NCBI GenBank assembly: GCA_037176885.1 | Contig: JAWWNJ010000027.1 | Span: 496,001-560,000 of the forward strand | Direction: 5' to 3' | Length of the DNA stretch: 64,000 nt | DNA from: Favolaschia claudopus | Lineage: Eukaryota; Basidiomycota; Agaricomycetes; Agaricales; Mycenaceae | Shown: positions 1-11,145 of the stretch, in pieces | Layout of the letters: each line of letters starts with the position of its first letter | How positions within the stretch are numbered: position 1 is the stretch's first letter | Program-made: the position numbers and the translations under genes | The notes under the pieces: generated by a model | The model's input: the letters and a program-made list of their open reading frames with translations, nothing else | Told to the model about the DNA's origin: nothing | Database searches by the model: none

Positions 1-298
1 GTGGTCCGGGGGAGCGTGGGAAACCGGAGCCGGAGTCCGGAGGGCCGGAGCTCGGGGGGTACCAGAGCTCTCGGAGGGCTAGAAGTCTGACCGGAAGACC
101 AGTAGGGAACCGGGTTGCGCTGAGCACTAGCTGTAGGAGCGCAGGGTCGACAGGAGTCTGTCGAGGAGGGGAAACGGGGGGTCGGAAGGAGGAAGGTGTG
201 ACAAAGGGGGAAGTCTGGAGGGAGTAGCGTTCCCAAGAAGGCTGGAGTGATGCAAGGAATAGCGGAGCGGGTCGGGGAAGCGGGGGGTTCCCCTGACA
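1..298. repeat. 5' LTR, 3' portion
   Basis: Direct repeat of 3401-3697, ending in CCTGACA at 298. The small differences are mostly length changes in G runs. The first bases of the LTR lie outside the window. Confidence 0.7.
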
Positions 299-429
299 TC
301 AGCCCCCACTTCAGAATGTGGCGACCCGACACATCCAAAGCAGAGAGCGCAGAGCAAACTCGAAGGGAAAAAAGACACAGCCCCGCTTCACGCTTTGCGA
401 CGACCCGGCGCGAAGTGACACAAAAGGGA

Positions 430-522
430 GGGTGGGAGGGGAAAAAAAAAAGGTCATGCCTCCCTTGCCCACAGGTCTCCGTCATGCGCTCTTCGACCAT
501 TGAGCTACGGTCGGCGCTTTGC
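430..522 (-). other. tRNA-like 5' half with T-run (weak)
   Basis: Read on the minus strand, this stretch has an A-box-like block with a perfect four-base D-arm stem (GCTC..GAGC) and ends in a run of T that could act as a Pol III stop. There is no matching acceptor stem and no GGTTCGA-type B box, so it is not a functional tRNA gene. It may be a tRNA-derived scrap or chance. Confidence 0.2.
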
Positions 523-1702
523 CTTGTACACTGCTTCTCAGATGCCCAAGTCTTCAGCATGACCCTCAAGGAGTAGGCAGACATATCCTGTCCCGCCACT
601 CCTTGATATTGTACTGGTCAGTGCTTAGGCTTGTACATCCTCTCAGCTGTCCAATCTGCAGCAGTCCACTGACCCGCAGAGTGTGGCCAGTAGTCGCTAC
701 GCTCCTATACTGTACTCTCTGCGCAAAGGGGGGAGAGTAACAGGTATGGAGCTCCAAATGTCGCTCCTGTAGGAGGAAGCTCCCTCTTGTCGCTTCCTCA
801 GCTCTACCCCTTCCAGCCCACCTTCACAGTGTGGCGCCTCGACACACACATCCGGTGGGGCCTATGGCCACAGCGGAAAAAAAAAATTGGATGGTGGTCA
901 CAGGGTGCACTGGGAGGTTGTACGAGGGCTGGAGGTATCCGCCATGCCGTCTAGAATGTCGGGGCACACTGCACGCACGTAGCGGACAGCAGCACCTAGC
1001 GGTGCAACGACACGAGGATAGAACCAAAACAACCGCCTTCCTGCTGCTAGCCAAGGTGTTACAAGCCGATCAACGGGATCGGCCATCACATGGTCAACTC
1101 AAGGCCCCAGTTCCCACCGGGGGCTCGTAGAGAACGTAGCCGGACGGATATAGGCCCATGGAAACACAACATAGGGAGCGGCAGCAGGATGGCAAGGAAG
1201 GGTTGGTGGTTCAAGAAGGGCGCAAGGGATTGACACCGTGCCCAATGCCTAATAGGGCGGAGGCCAAGAGACGCTCCTAATGTTGCGGCATCGTGCACAA
1301 GGCTACCTTGATACACATGGCTGCGCTGGGTATTCCAAGATGCCGCAGGTCGAGGACACAAAAGCTAGCTCAACCATCACGCACGTACCGTGACTAGGGG
1401 TGTGCGGAGGCATAACGTAGGGTAGCAGCGCAAACAATGGCAGGGCAAGGTACCTCGTCGACATGACATCCAGCCAAATATACCAAGACGCCGCAAGCCG
1501 CTTTGAAGGCCGGCCATCACGCATGCACCATGACTAGGGGTGTGCGGAGACGTAACGTAGGAAAGTGGCGTGAGTGGCAGGCCGAGTCAACGGAAGGAGG
1601 GGGGAGGACAAATGTGGTGGACGTAAGAGACCCATTAGTAACCCAATGCAGAGCATGGTGGGAGAAGGACCAGGAGCGGTTAGTGAAGGGGGGGGGGAGG
1701 AA

Positions 1703-2090
1703 TGAGCCCCCCTTCACTGGATTTGAGACACCGCTCGCAGTGTCTCATGCGCAAGTCATCGTAGGTGAAGTGGACGAGGGACGAGCCCCCCTTCACCAGA
1801 TTGGAAGACGAAGACGGCCATTGTGAGTAGGGTGAAGGGCGGCTTGAGAGACAAGCCCCCCTTCACCAGGGAGGTTCTACTGACAAGAGGGCGGAACACT
1901 ATGCACTAGGTGGACATGGTGAAGACAGGCGAGAGGAGGCGAGCCCCCCTTCACCAGGCAGAGTCTACCTAAAGTGCAGCGGTGCGCATGAGCAAGGAGC
2001 CCCACAGCGAGCATCACAGGGGGGAGGTCAGAATCAACCTTCCCACCTTGAAATCAAATGACGCGGCGTATGGAGCCCCCCTTCATGATT
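1703..2090 (+). repeat. Spaced array of AGCCCCCCTTCA motifs
   Basis: The motif AGCCCCCCTTCAC or a close variant occurs about five times (near 1704, 1783, 1852, 1941 and 2071), spaced roughly 70-130 bases apart inside the internal region of the LTR element. The sequence between the motifs is not conserved, so this is a dispersed motif rather than a true tandem array. Its role is unknown. Confidence 0.5.
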
Positions 2091-2946
2091 GCGACCACGC
2101 AATACGAGACAACAGTATCAAGACGAATCATGAATCCCCGCCGTCAACGCCACCGCTGCCGCGGGGACGCTACATTGGACAAACACACAGATGCCAGGAC
2201 ACAGAGTCAAGGGGATGGGATGGAGAGTGGAAGGGAAGGGTGCGAGTCAGGACACCAGGCCTGCAGAGAAGGCAGCGGATGGCCCCCCAGCAAGCCAGAC
2301 ATAAGCTTCCCGCTCTTGCACAAACGCACGAGTACCCAGAGAAAGCAGATAAAGAGGTATAGTTGGCTACAGCCTGCACGATAGGAGAATCCTTCGAAGG
2401 AAGGGGGGTGGCAACTGTAGCAGCTCGACGAGCTGCCAGCAACGAGTTGCCCCGCCACCCAATCTCCATGCAGACTGCAGGCGCTCAGAGGGTCCCTAGG
2501 CACCGGCGGATACCCCTAAGGACGGGGAGGCCGGGGAGATATGGACTTGAGCAACCTTGCAACTCTCGACAGTGCTCCCTCCAAGCCACACCCACGAAGG
2601 CAAGAGGAAAGGAAGCTCACCGGTCAAGAGGGGGAGTGAGACTCGAGGCCAGACGACACAAGAACAGGCCCAAGGTCACAGAGGGAGAGGGGAAGGAGTA
2701 GTCGAAGTGCCAGTGTGAGCCAGTGACGAGCAGTGGCATCTGGCACGAGCCTAAACGGCAGTTGGCCACACACAAGAAGAGGAGAAGTCGACGAGAGGTG
2801 GCAAATGCCGAGGAGGGGGTCCATGGGATGCAGGAGGGAAAGGGAAGAAGACTTTCAGTGGTAGACACACACACCATACTTGTGTTGCAGTCCCAAAACC
2901 CAAATCCTACACCAAGCCATGGGGCAGAGGCTACTCAGCGACCTCC

Positions 2947-3024
2947 ATGCCCAAAGAATGCACCAAGATGGTCTGCTACTCTTGTGAGGACAGAGGAGGA
3001 GGGAATAGGGTCCGCTATTGGTGA
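2947..3024 (+). pseudogene. Possible gag zinc-knuckle remnant
   Basis: This 26-codon frame contains VCYSCEDRG followed by NRVRYW, which resembles a retroviral-type CCHC knuckle (C-x2-C-x4-H-x4-C) in which the His and last Cys have been lost. It lies about 260 bases before the region where the 3' LTR must start, where a gag end would fall in an element that has lost pol. No upstream capsid-like frame is recognisable. The call rests on a short motif only. Confidence 0.3.
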
Positions 3025-3097
3025 CTCTGTTCTGCTGTAAGGGCAACAGCTGCCAGGGCCTGAGGCCCGAGGTACTCAAGAGTCCAACAAGCACTGG

Positions 3098-3179
3098 GCA
3101 GAGGGAGAATCCTTAGTGGGCTAGCTACAACAAGAGGAAGAGTGTCTACTCACCTGGGCAGAGGGAGAATCCTTAGAGA
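3098..3179 (+). repeat. Short direct repeat before 3' LTR
   Basis: The string GGGCAGAGGGAGAATCCTTAG occurs twice, 58 bases apart. It is purine-rich and precedes the 3' LTR, so one copy could include a polypurine tract; this is inference. Confidence 0.4.
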
Positions 3180-3400
3180 ACAGAGTAAGGAGTCTCCATG
3201 CCCAGGCGTCACAGTAAAAGTGCGCGTGACGCGTGACTTCTCACGGTGCGTGGGAACTATGTAGTAGCACAGCATCTATGATGTGATATCAATGATCAGA
3301 TGATCCAACAGTAGCAGGGAGCCAGGGGATATGCCCAGAAGAGGGAGGATCACAATACTGGTCCAGAGATCGTAGACCGACGAAGGCCCGAAGATACCCT

Positions 3401-3697
3401 GTGGTCCGGGAAGCGTGGGAAACCGGAGCCGGAGTCCGGAGGGCCGGAGCTCGGGGGTACCAGAGCTCTCGGAGGGCTAGAAGTCTGACCGGAAGACCAG
3501 TAGGGAACCGGGTTGCGCTGAGCACTAGCTGTAGGAGCGCAGGGGTCGACAGGAGTCTGTCGAGGAGGGGAACGGGGGGGTCGGAAGGAGGAAGGTGTGA
3601 CAAAGGGGGAAGTCTGGAGGGAGTAGCGTTCCCAAGAAGGCTGGAGTGATGCAAGGAATAGCGGAGCGGGTCGGGGAAGCGGGGGGTTCCCCTGACA
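3401..3697. repeat. 3' LTR (shared portion)
   Basis: Near-identical to 1-298. It ends in CCTGACA, after which flanking sequence begins with GTGAG. Sequence before 3401 (from about 3280) may also belong to the LTR but has no partner in the window. Confidence 0.65.
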
Positions 3698-4173
3698 GTG
3701 AGTGCGTGTTTTAAATCTTCTTGGGCAGCGATTTGGGCCGTGAGTCCCGGCAGGCTCGGCTGAAGCTCGGCTAAGGCCTTTACCGACGCCGCGCCTGCCC
3801 CTAGCCTAGAAACGGCCGAAACGCGGGAGACCGCTACCTAAGAATTATCGGAAAAGAGTCGAAAACGGGCCGAGCAGTGATTTGATGAGCGTTTTGGGTT
3901 GTCCGGAAGATGCCGAGAGCTCTGGCAAATGGCTTGAAGTCATATTCTTCTCTATCTAAACCGAACACGGTGATGATTCCACTAGAGACGAAATTCATCC
4001 AGTTTAGCTTGCAACAAAGGTACGAAGATCCAGAACAGTGATCTTCCTAAAACACACATGAAAAATATCAGGGCTGAAGGTCCGTTCCCTCTTTCCGATA
4101 ACCATCGCCAGAATGCGTGTTGTGCACGCTCTTGATTAACTGACAAACAGGATATACCTCTGGATCTACAATA
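3698..4173. other. No gene recognised
   Basis: Flank of the LTR element. Only short chance frames; no repeat partner found elsewhere in the window. Confidence 0.5.
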
Positions 4174-4555
4174 CAGTGGTGGCAAATAGAAATTGCCGTG
4201 GCTTTTTGGTGAAAATCTGGCTGTATACTTCACCGAATGACCTCAAATAAAATGTAGAGATGGGTATGTGATACCTTTGTACCTCTTAGATTAGTCAGCA
4301 ATATATTATGCCTGAGAATGCATCAATCATAGGATGATTTCCGATTTTTCCCATATTCGGAAAAACACAATGAACCCTCAGCGAAAAGGTGTCATAATAG
4401 GATGAAAGTACTTAAGAAACAGTCCTAGTTTCCACTTTGGTTGAATGGAATTGACCCCTGATTTGAGCTCACAGCAGCCGCTCAAAGTTGGCTATTTTCA
4501 CACAAAATAGCTGAAAATGCAGAGAAAATAGCTAAAAGGACCAACTTCTAGCAGA
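4174..4555 (+). mobile_element. Foldback (CAGTGGTGGC) element, half copy
   Basis: Starts with CAGTGGTGGCAAATAGAAAT directly after a TA dinucleotide, as Tc1/mariner-type ends do, and runs into the self-complementary centre with AAAATAGCTGAAAATGC. It shares this arm with copies at 35004, 63548 and, reversed, 37960-38204. The second arm is missing, so this is a truncated copy. It encodes nothing. Confidence 0.7.
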
Positions 4556-5699
4556 TGCAAGATGTTCAGTAATTGGGCAAATCTCCCGTGAACTCAGCCC
4601 CCCACACAAAATTTTTGCGCTGAATCCAACCAGAAACCAACCCTACTTACAGTATGTTTTCATCAACAGCAAGTGAGTTCGCCATTTCATATCCCCAACC
4701 TCGGTCAGTGCTGGAGTACTAATATCATAGGTAACTCTACTTCACTTTCTTTACTGTGCTTGTTTCCCTGCTCTGTGACAACCCCACGACGCAATCTGTT
4801 CACAAGATCAAAATTATCTTCATTTCGTCCCATTTCAATGGAAAATAGTTCAGTTTGAGTTGTTCCACGATCTGAGTGTGAGCTCTGTGGCAATTGCATG
4901 GATTTTGGGGCCCTCATAGTGTCAATGAATATCTTGCAGGTTCATGTCCGCGAGCGGAGAGTGTTGCGTTGCACATTGCTCGACACTGATTAATTTATCA
5001 AGTCTAACCGACTCGCTTCGCAAGGGACGAGGTAGATAGCGGGTATGCAGCCGTGACGCCGAGCGCGGTCGGCATCGGACCCATCATGTATTTCGGTCGC
5101 GGACCGCACTAAGAACATACAGAGAATACTGTACTTCAATAGTAACTAATATGAGGGAGAGGAGGGCGGGTAAATGACGAGCTCGTGCACTATTGTACAG
5201 ATAATCAGACAGAGAGAAGGAGGAAAGGTATCTAACGCGACGCACCTAGCGGACAGAATAGTCAGAAAGAGAGAAGAGCTAAGGAGCTCCTGTCTCACAC
5301 TGGACTACTCGCCGCTGGGGGTCGGTATCCACGCGCGCTGAGCGATACGCTGGAAATGTAAGTGGACTACATTCCCAGGAGTACGGCAAATCTCGCCGCT
5401 TTGCGCTCGAGGAGCTAGCCCCAGCACGGTGAGATTTGCGAGTGCACTTGCTGAATCTACGCGAGCCTGTTAGACTTGAGCTTGAGTAAACAATGTTCAA
5501 ACTCGATCAACTGTCAAAGTATGATTTTCGGGTGCCTCGATTTGCTTGTGATTCTATTTAACTTCCAACTAACTATGGCGATCCAATGCACATTTATTCC
5601 CGCGCTGGTTTTGTCGCCGGAAATCCGATTTCGCGCACCTTTTTTGCTCGAAAGTCGAATTTGCGCACCTTTTGTAGCCGAAAGTCCGAGGAAAATCAA
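4556..5699. other. No gene recognised
   Basis: Only short frames. Around 5605-5690 two similar stretches of about 40 bases (GCGCACCTTTT with flanks) follow each other, a small degenerate tandem duplication. Nothing else is supported. Confidence 0.45.
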
Positions 5700-5865
5700 G
5701 TTTGTAAGTTACAAGCCTCCCAAAAGCCTCCTCAAGTCACAAGCACTCTTAGAATCGCCACCAGTGCCGGGGCTCGGGGAATGCTTTGAGCAACTTCAAA
5801 AAAAATTACCAGACTTTGTGCTAAGCTACCAGTGTCTTGAATATACTTACCACTATCCAGTACTA

Positions 5866-6261
5866 GAGCTTATTAGCAGCCGGTGCTTTTCAAAATATAC
5901 GATGAAAAACTAAGCGAGATCAGTGAAAAACGGAGGCTCCAAACATGCAAAACCTCGAAGACGTCATCGAGAGATGCGGTCAGGCGCACGGCCGTTCCCC
6001 GCTCCAGTGGCGATCATGACAAAGTACATAGGATGCTTCCGCGAAAGGTAGAGCTTGTTGCTCGTCGTTCCAAGAGGCTCGCAGGACGGTGAGTAGAGCA
6101 GTGAGCGTGGAAGTCGCTCAGAAAGGCAACTCAAGCGATGCGGCACGAATCGGCACGTTGTTTCCTTTCTTGGAACGGTGAAAAAGTGCTGCTCCACTTG
6201 TGGTTTTTGAATGACGTTCTTGTGCGTGAAATTTCGTTTTTCACCGGTTGCTAATAAGCTC
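5866..6261. mobile_element. GAGCTTATT MITE, copy 1
   Basis: A 396-base element with terminal inverted repeats of about 20 bases beginning GAGCTTATTAGCA and flanked by TA on both sides. It has relatives at 16379, 46190 and 49824. It lies inside repeat Y and carries no transposase. The TA target and length suggest a Tc1/mariner-type MITE. Confidence 0.8.
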
Positions 6262-6267
6262 TACTTA

Positions 6268-6349
6268 CCAGTGAGTATAAGCTTTAGCTGTCAAAATTAA
6301 TTACAGTACCAGTGAGTATAAGCTTTAGCTGTCACGAGTATGTGGACCA
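6268..6349 (+). repeat. 41-base tandem duplication
   Basis: CCAGTGAGTATAAGC and its flank occur at 6268 and again at 6309, two units of 41 bases, at the right junction of the MITE in repeat Y copy 1. The 24.17 kb copy has a single unit. Confidence 0.7.
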
Positions 6350-6370
6350 TCGTCCACATACCCAACATGT

Positions 6371-6872
6371 TATAGATGACTGTGTCCGACAATCTCCGGG
6401 GTCCTGGCATCCCCAAAATGTCAATCCATCACGCAAATCACAGATGCCGCAAGTGCCGTCTCGCCTAAACCAAGCTGTCCACTCCGTGTTGCCATAAAAG
6501 TGAGACTCACAAGGAAAATATATCGCAACTTGGGCAAGAGAAAGATATTGTAGATATCGTCGTTGGGAGGCTGTGCTAACCCTAATGATCGCTGTAGTTC
6601 TGCGGCGTGACTGTGTAACATGGACCGGTCTCCGAGCCATTATGCTGTAACCTCCATATAAGGCTTTCCAATAACCTTTAGCGGGCAACTCGAAATGACG
6701 GAGTCAAGCCGTCGGCCACAGTCTCAGGCAAACGACAGCAGACACCTTTGTTTAAAATATGATGTATGTGGACAATGGTCCATATAGGAGGGGAAGCTTG
6801 ATTCAGTCCGTACATGCAATTTACTGAATGACATACTACATAGTACACTGCGGCCCCCCTCGTCGTTCTATT
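6371..6872. other. No gene; repeat Y end fragment
   Basis: Holds a second copy of the palindromic repeat Y end (about 6764-6815) and no coding signal. Confidence 0.45.
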
Positions 6873-7361
6873 CTAAGTACTCATGCAACTGCTGAAAAGC
6901 TCAGGAAATTGAAATTCAGCAAGACTATCCTGTATATTGAATGCCACTTGTGCAATATAGCAGAGGTCAGGATTCTCAGGATGTGGCTCTCTAGCAACTG
7001 GTCTTCTTCGAGCTTGAGCATTGGGTCGAGCATTTCCCTGTCTTTGTACTATATTTTGCACTGGCTGTACAGGATTCTGCTGCACCAGAGGTGGATCTGG
7101 ACCTTGAGGTGTAGGTGTTGGTGACGGAGGTGGACTTTGCATATCCTGGTCCTTCATTCTGTCCTGCCAAAGCACCAGCATTCCCAGTGTTCTGTATCTC
7201 AGCAATTCGGCCAGCTGTGCGAGGTGTAAGTTGAAGTTGCTGGCCATTCCAGTTAACCTGAACAAAATTTGGTTGCTGTACAGGCAATCTCCTGTGTACA
7301 GGGCTATCCAGAATGCGATTGACACGCTCTTGCCCCTGAGCTGCATTACCTTCACCCACAT
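6873..7361 (-). pseudogene. Possible retroelement coding remnant
   Basis: Two overlapping minus-strand frames (to 162 and 122 codons) are open. One contains NFVQVNWNGQQLQLTP, the other a Pro/Gln-rich stretch with PPPSPTPTPQGPDPP. A low-complexity, Pro/Gln-rich segment after a short folded segment is usual in fungal retrotransposon gag proteins, and a gag-like remnant lies on the same strand at 9474-9716. I do not recognise a specific domain. Switching between frames suggests a frameshift. It could also be chance open frame. Confidence 0.25.
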
Positions 7362-9377
7362 TTTGTTTCTAGGGCCACCTGGGGCTTATTCGGCAGCTTC
7401 GTGCTGCTATTGTCGGAAAAATCCTGGATTGCCTTATAGCGGCGTGGAAGTAGTTAGAAGGTGTTCGAAGGCCCCAAGCCTCGGGGTCTCTTATAATGTA
7501 CAGTTAAAACCTCATGATGGTCTCTAAGACACTCGGGTGACCTCTAAGCCACTCTAATCCATTACGCGATTGGAGCCTTCCAGCACCTTAGAATCCGCTA
7601 AAATCGACCCGAATCCCCCGGCATACTCAATAGCCATCCTGTATCTATACCAGTACTACATCACACGTCGGGAGACATAGACGAAACAATTTTATTTCAA
7701 AATTGGAGAATAATGACACGACCACGGCGGGGGAGGGGAACTACGAGAGTATGCGGCGAGTAGTCAAGGATAAAATCCGGCTCGAGACGAGCTCGTCTGG
7801 AACGACCCCGCTTGAAATAGCTACGCTTGCGGCGCCGGTTGACGCTGAGAATGGTCAAGATGAGCGCAGTGAAAGCGAAAGAGAACAAACATACCGATCG
7901 TCGTCGTCGTAATTGTGATTAACCGGGAAGAGGCTGCGTAGTCATAATCGACGCACCTTTCATCGTATTCTCGCTCATTTTCCCATACGAATTGCTCCTA
8001 GCTCACGACAGTGGTCAGTGCCAGTGTGAAGTCGATCCATGCCTGTTGACGTACCGCCGTTCCTAAAATCCAGCCCAGGCCTCGCATCCAGCTTGCCCGA
8101 AAATGCTCCTCGGTGCCTAGCCAATGCAGCTGTTGTCGTTGTCGTCGCCACTGAAACGTCAGTCGCAGTATTCAAGAATCAGTAGGGGTGTTTCGCAGGA
8201 GAGGGGGGGGGAGCAACGGCGGCGGCGGCGACGGGGACAGTGAGGGCGACGGCGATGACAAGATGCATTGTCGAGGTGGTGGTGGTGGTGGTGGTGGTGG
8301 TGGGAGGAGACAAGAGACGAGGGAGGCGTCCGCCCAGAGTCATAATGACTCTGGCTAGAAACGGCTATCCTTCCTGAACTGTGAACGGCTCAATATTCAG
8401 GCCAAGCAGGGAATCGCTTCGCATCAGGATAAGCGAAGTTTGGTGTGTGATATTCTGTCTATCTCATTTCCACCCTAAGGGTTTTGCTTGTTGCGGTATA
8501 GAAATGCAGAGAAAAAAAAAAAAAAAAAGGCTAAATCACGTGGGGCAACCGTACTTGGTTGCTCTCTACCGGGAACTTCTCCATTCCGATGGTGATGGCA
8601 AAACGGTCGAGGTTCCCACGGTGGGTCATTGTTTTTCCTCCTCCAAGGGGAAATCCCTCGGCCGGGAGAACGCGTTTTCGGCACCCAGAAAAGCCTCAGA
8701 TCTAGAATGACCGATTTTTCCGCCGCTCACTTTGCAACTAACTCGCGTCCCGTTATTACCATATCTGAGAGGAATCAACGATCAAGTCTAACACATCTTC
8801 GCCGCAGTTGGGATTTGCAGTTGAGCACAGAGTATACTCCATCCACCCAGCACTGGCACTGAATTGTGAGGGTATGAGATCGTTTGAACAAGTAATGTTA
8901 ATTCCATATTGAGATTTATGTGTGGATTAAGATAGTATACGGTAGGCGGGATGGTCGAGGTTGGTTTTGACATTTTGACATCCGAGTTCCGAAGAAGTCC
9001 GAAGTGCCGCGGCTAAGTACGTGATGAAACTGCCAAATCAGGCAAATGCCGAGTCGGTCGGAATCTAGAAAATTCAAGCACCACTTTGCCATGGGCATTG
9101 TAGTGCCCATATAGATAGTATGTAGCTCTTTCTTTGAGCCTATAGGACATCTTTTGTTAAGTTGAATGGTGGGGGGGAAAATTGTCGGCCGTTGAATGGG
9201 GAAATAAGGTGCATCAATTAATCACTATCATCAATCTCGACCTCAATGCGGATCGTATGCGCTACAACGCTCAAAATCCATTTGCGTCATACATTGGAAG
9301 TATGCTCAGAATATTGAAACAATTTTGTTCTCTTATTGCTGTGTTCCTTGACTGGGAGCCAGACTGCCGGATAGATC
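7362..9377. other. No gene recognised; microsatellites
   Basis: Only short frames. There is a (GGC)n-like tract near 8216-8232, a (GGT)n tract at about 8274-8302 and an A run near 8511-8528. The stretch 8585-8722 resembles, with many differences, the repeat shared by 42048-42200 and 44488-44640. Confidence 0.45.
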
Positions 9378-9545
9378 AATCAAGTCTGGTCAGTCAGGAG
9401 GTACTAGACGACGCTCTGCTGTTAACTTAAGATTTTCAACGGTACCGGTGCGGTCCGTATTAATCAAGTCTGGTCAGTCAGGAGGTACTAGACGACGCTC
9501 TGCTGTTAACTTAAGATTTTCAACAGTACCGGTGCGGTCCGTATT
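9378..9545. repeat. 84-base tandem duplication
   Basis: Two adjacent units, 9378-9461 and 9462-9545, differ at about one base. 84 is a multiple of three, so the gag-like minus-strand frame is simply repeated, including its stop. The near-identity indicates a recent duplication. Confidence 0.9.
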
Positions 9546-9716
9546 AATCTCAGGGTAACTCTTATACACCGTCTTCAGGAAATCCTCATAAGTTCCTGTA
9601 GTGTACTCCGGCAGTGCTCTCCACTGCTCCTTCTTCTTTGCACCAAGGTAATTGGTCGAAATAGATGGATGAACCCCTCGCGGTGGGCTCCAGATGAAAC
9701 GCTGACTATAGGGCAA
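9474..9716 (-). pseudogene. Gag-like retroelement remnant
   Basis: This 80-codon minus-strand frame contains KKEQWRALPEYTTGTYEDF and then FLKTVYKSYPEI. The pattern W..LPEYT.GTY..F...YP is one I associate with fungal Ty3-type gag proteins. No zinc knuckle follows; the frame ends at a stop inside an 84-base tandem duplication. There is no pol in the neighbourhood, so it is an isolated fragment. Family assignment is from memory and needs a profile search. Confidence 0.4.
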
Positions 9717-9849
9717 CTGTGGAAAACACCCAAGAAATGAAAGGAATTAAATCCCAAATCAAATCCCAAATATAATCCTAAACCACTATAAGATCGACGT
9801 GCGAGGTTCGGGGTTCCAGTCCAGTATAGACTGTGGCAATCCAACTATT

Positions 9850-10643
9850 CTAATACTCAAAATATACTAAACTCGAGCTTCGCGATTGCTGACTTTGTAC
9901 AGAGAACGTCCTATACGAGTCCTATGTTGACACAGGAAGTGTGGGTTTCAACATAGGTTTGAGATGTAACTCTTCTCAAGAGGTTTAGGTGTTTAAGTCG
10001 CTTGTTAAGCCAATATATTCCACGCGTAAGATGTCCGATAACTGTTTCACGCGTCCCGTAGGTCAAAAGTTCTTATAATTCCACGCGTAAGTTCCCAAAA
10101 GTGTCCAATATTCCACGCGTACAATTCAAGAGATGATCCAACAGACAATATATATTGACGAAACAAACCAAAGAAACAAATAAGCTTCTGGAGTTTATCT
10201 CGAATGGAGTCCAACTTCTAGTTGTTCACGAAGCCGACACTGGCTTGACGCTCACAACGAGAGGAGGGAATCCACTAGAGAACCAGTACAGAATACAATG
10301 CCTTTTATACCTTTCACTAATAAATAATAAGAGACTGAACAATTGACAAACGGGTATATTGTGAGAGAAACTAGGGCCCGCTATGCCCTCGCCCTATCCT
10401 TAGTGGCCAGAACAGGAAATAGATCAAAGGTTCATTCACCTTATCCCGATCATTATGTTATGACAGTGGGCCGCAGCGGCCCAATCAATATTGCCCAACT
10501 TGGCAGTAATTGTCCCTCTTCGGGACCTAGCTCCGTGATTGTAATACGGCGGCAGCCAACTCGGCATGACGTGTAGTTCCTTTGTAGGAATATTCTACCT
10601 TCCGCAAACCCTCGCAATTGGTTTATAGAATTATTCGTGAAAG
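9850..10643. other. No gene recognised
   Basis: Contains four ACGCGT hexamers within 100 bases (described separately). Short frames only. The composition and direct flanking of a MITE suggest old retroelement LTR-like DNA, but no second copy is in the window. Confidence 0.4.
10022..10120. promoter_or_regulatory. Cluster of four ACGCGT sites
   Basis: ACGCGT occurs at 10022, 10049, 10083 and 10115, three of them inside the longer string TTCCACGCGTA. ACGCGT is the core of the MCB element bound by MBF in yeasts; whether it matters here is inference. No gene start is evident downstream. Confidence 0.35.
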
Positions 10644-11145
10644 CAGTGTTCGCCCTAAGGCCTTATTAAGGTTAAGGCTTATTAAGGCCTTATGATAAGC
10701 CTTAAGAGACCTTAAGAGCCCTTAAGATTGATGCCGAGCTTCGTGCCGGCGACGCGGGTATTTCCGGTGCATTAAGCACTTGTTCCGCTCACATCTGCCA
10801 CAATTCCCGAGGGTCCCTGTTTGGTCGGCTATGGTTAATATTGCCTGTGCCGGCGTTGATTCGGAAAATACACGGCATGCTCAAGTTGATTTATCAGCGA
10901 TAACTCAAACTGACATTCAATCCACTACAGCAAGTTCTATACACTCCAACGAGGTGGAACTGTATATAGTCCACTCCGTGCCACCTTTCACCCTCGATCC
11001 GCCAGAATACAAGACCTCTCGGTGGTGGGAACTACCTTCCAAATAAGGAAATTAAGGCTTTAAGTGCTTAAGGGTTATTAAGGCTTAGAATAATAACCCT
11101 TAAGGCTCAGCTAGACCCAAGTTTAAGGCTTAAGGGCGAACACTG
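10644..11145. mobile_element. hAT-like non-autonomous element
   Basis: A 502-base element with ends CAGTGTTCGCCCTAAGG and CTTAAGGGCGAACACTG, flanked by a perfect 8-base duplication CGTGAAAG (10636-10643 and 11146-11153). Subterminal regions are packed with TTAAGG/CCTTAA motifs. An 8-base duplication with CAG-type ends is typical of hAT transposons. No transposase is encoded. A related right end lies at 21719-21828. Confidence 0.85.

Larger units (their letters stand above)
1..3697. mobile_element. Non-autonomous LTR retrotransposon (5' end cut by window)
   Basis: About 297 bases at 1-298 recur at 3401-3697 in direct orientation with only a few single-base differences, and both copies end in CCTGACA, as expected for an LTR ending in CA. 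The roughly 3.1 kb between them has no long open frame, no protease, RT or integrase motif, and only a possible zinc-knuckle remnant near its 3' end. That layout fits a non-autonomous (LARD-like) or heavily decayed LTR element. The LTR start is not defined, because the left copy is truncated by the window; the right LTR may begin up to about 120 bases before 3401. The close match between the two LTR copies implies fairly recent insertion. The superfamily cannot be told from this sequence. Confidence 0.7.
5700..6370 (+). repeat. Repeat Y, copy 1 (partial, interrupted)
   Basis: Matches 23990-24503 and, reversed, parts of 16811-17640. Shared blocks include the stretch with GGAATGCTTTGAGCAACTTC and the end block with the palindrome TATGTGGAC-N4-GTCCACATA. 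A TA-flanked MITE (5866-6261) splits it at a point where the 24.17 kb copy is continuous. A further end fragment lies at 6764-6815. Confidence 0.7.

Noticed and set aside
430..522. tRNA gene on the minus strand
   Set aside because: Only the D-arm is convincing; acceptor stem and T-arm do not form, so I list it only as a weak tRNA-like scrap.
9775..9830. tRNA-like GGTTCCAGTCC block
   Set aside because: Resembles a B box but no cloverleaf can be drawn around it.
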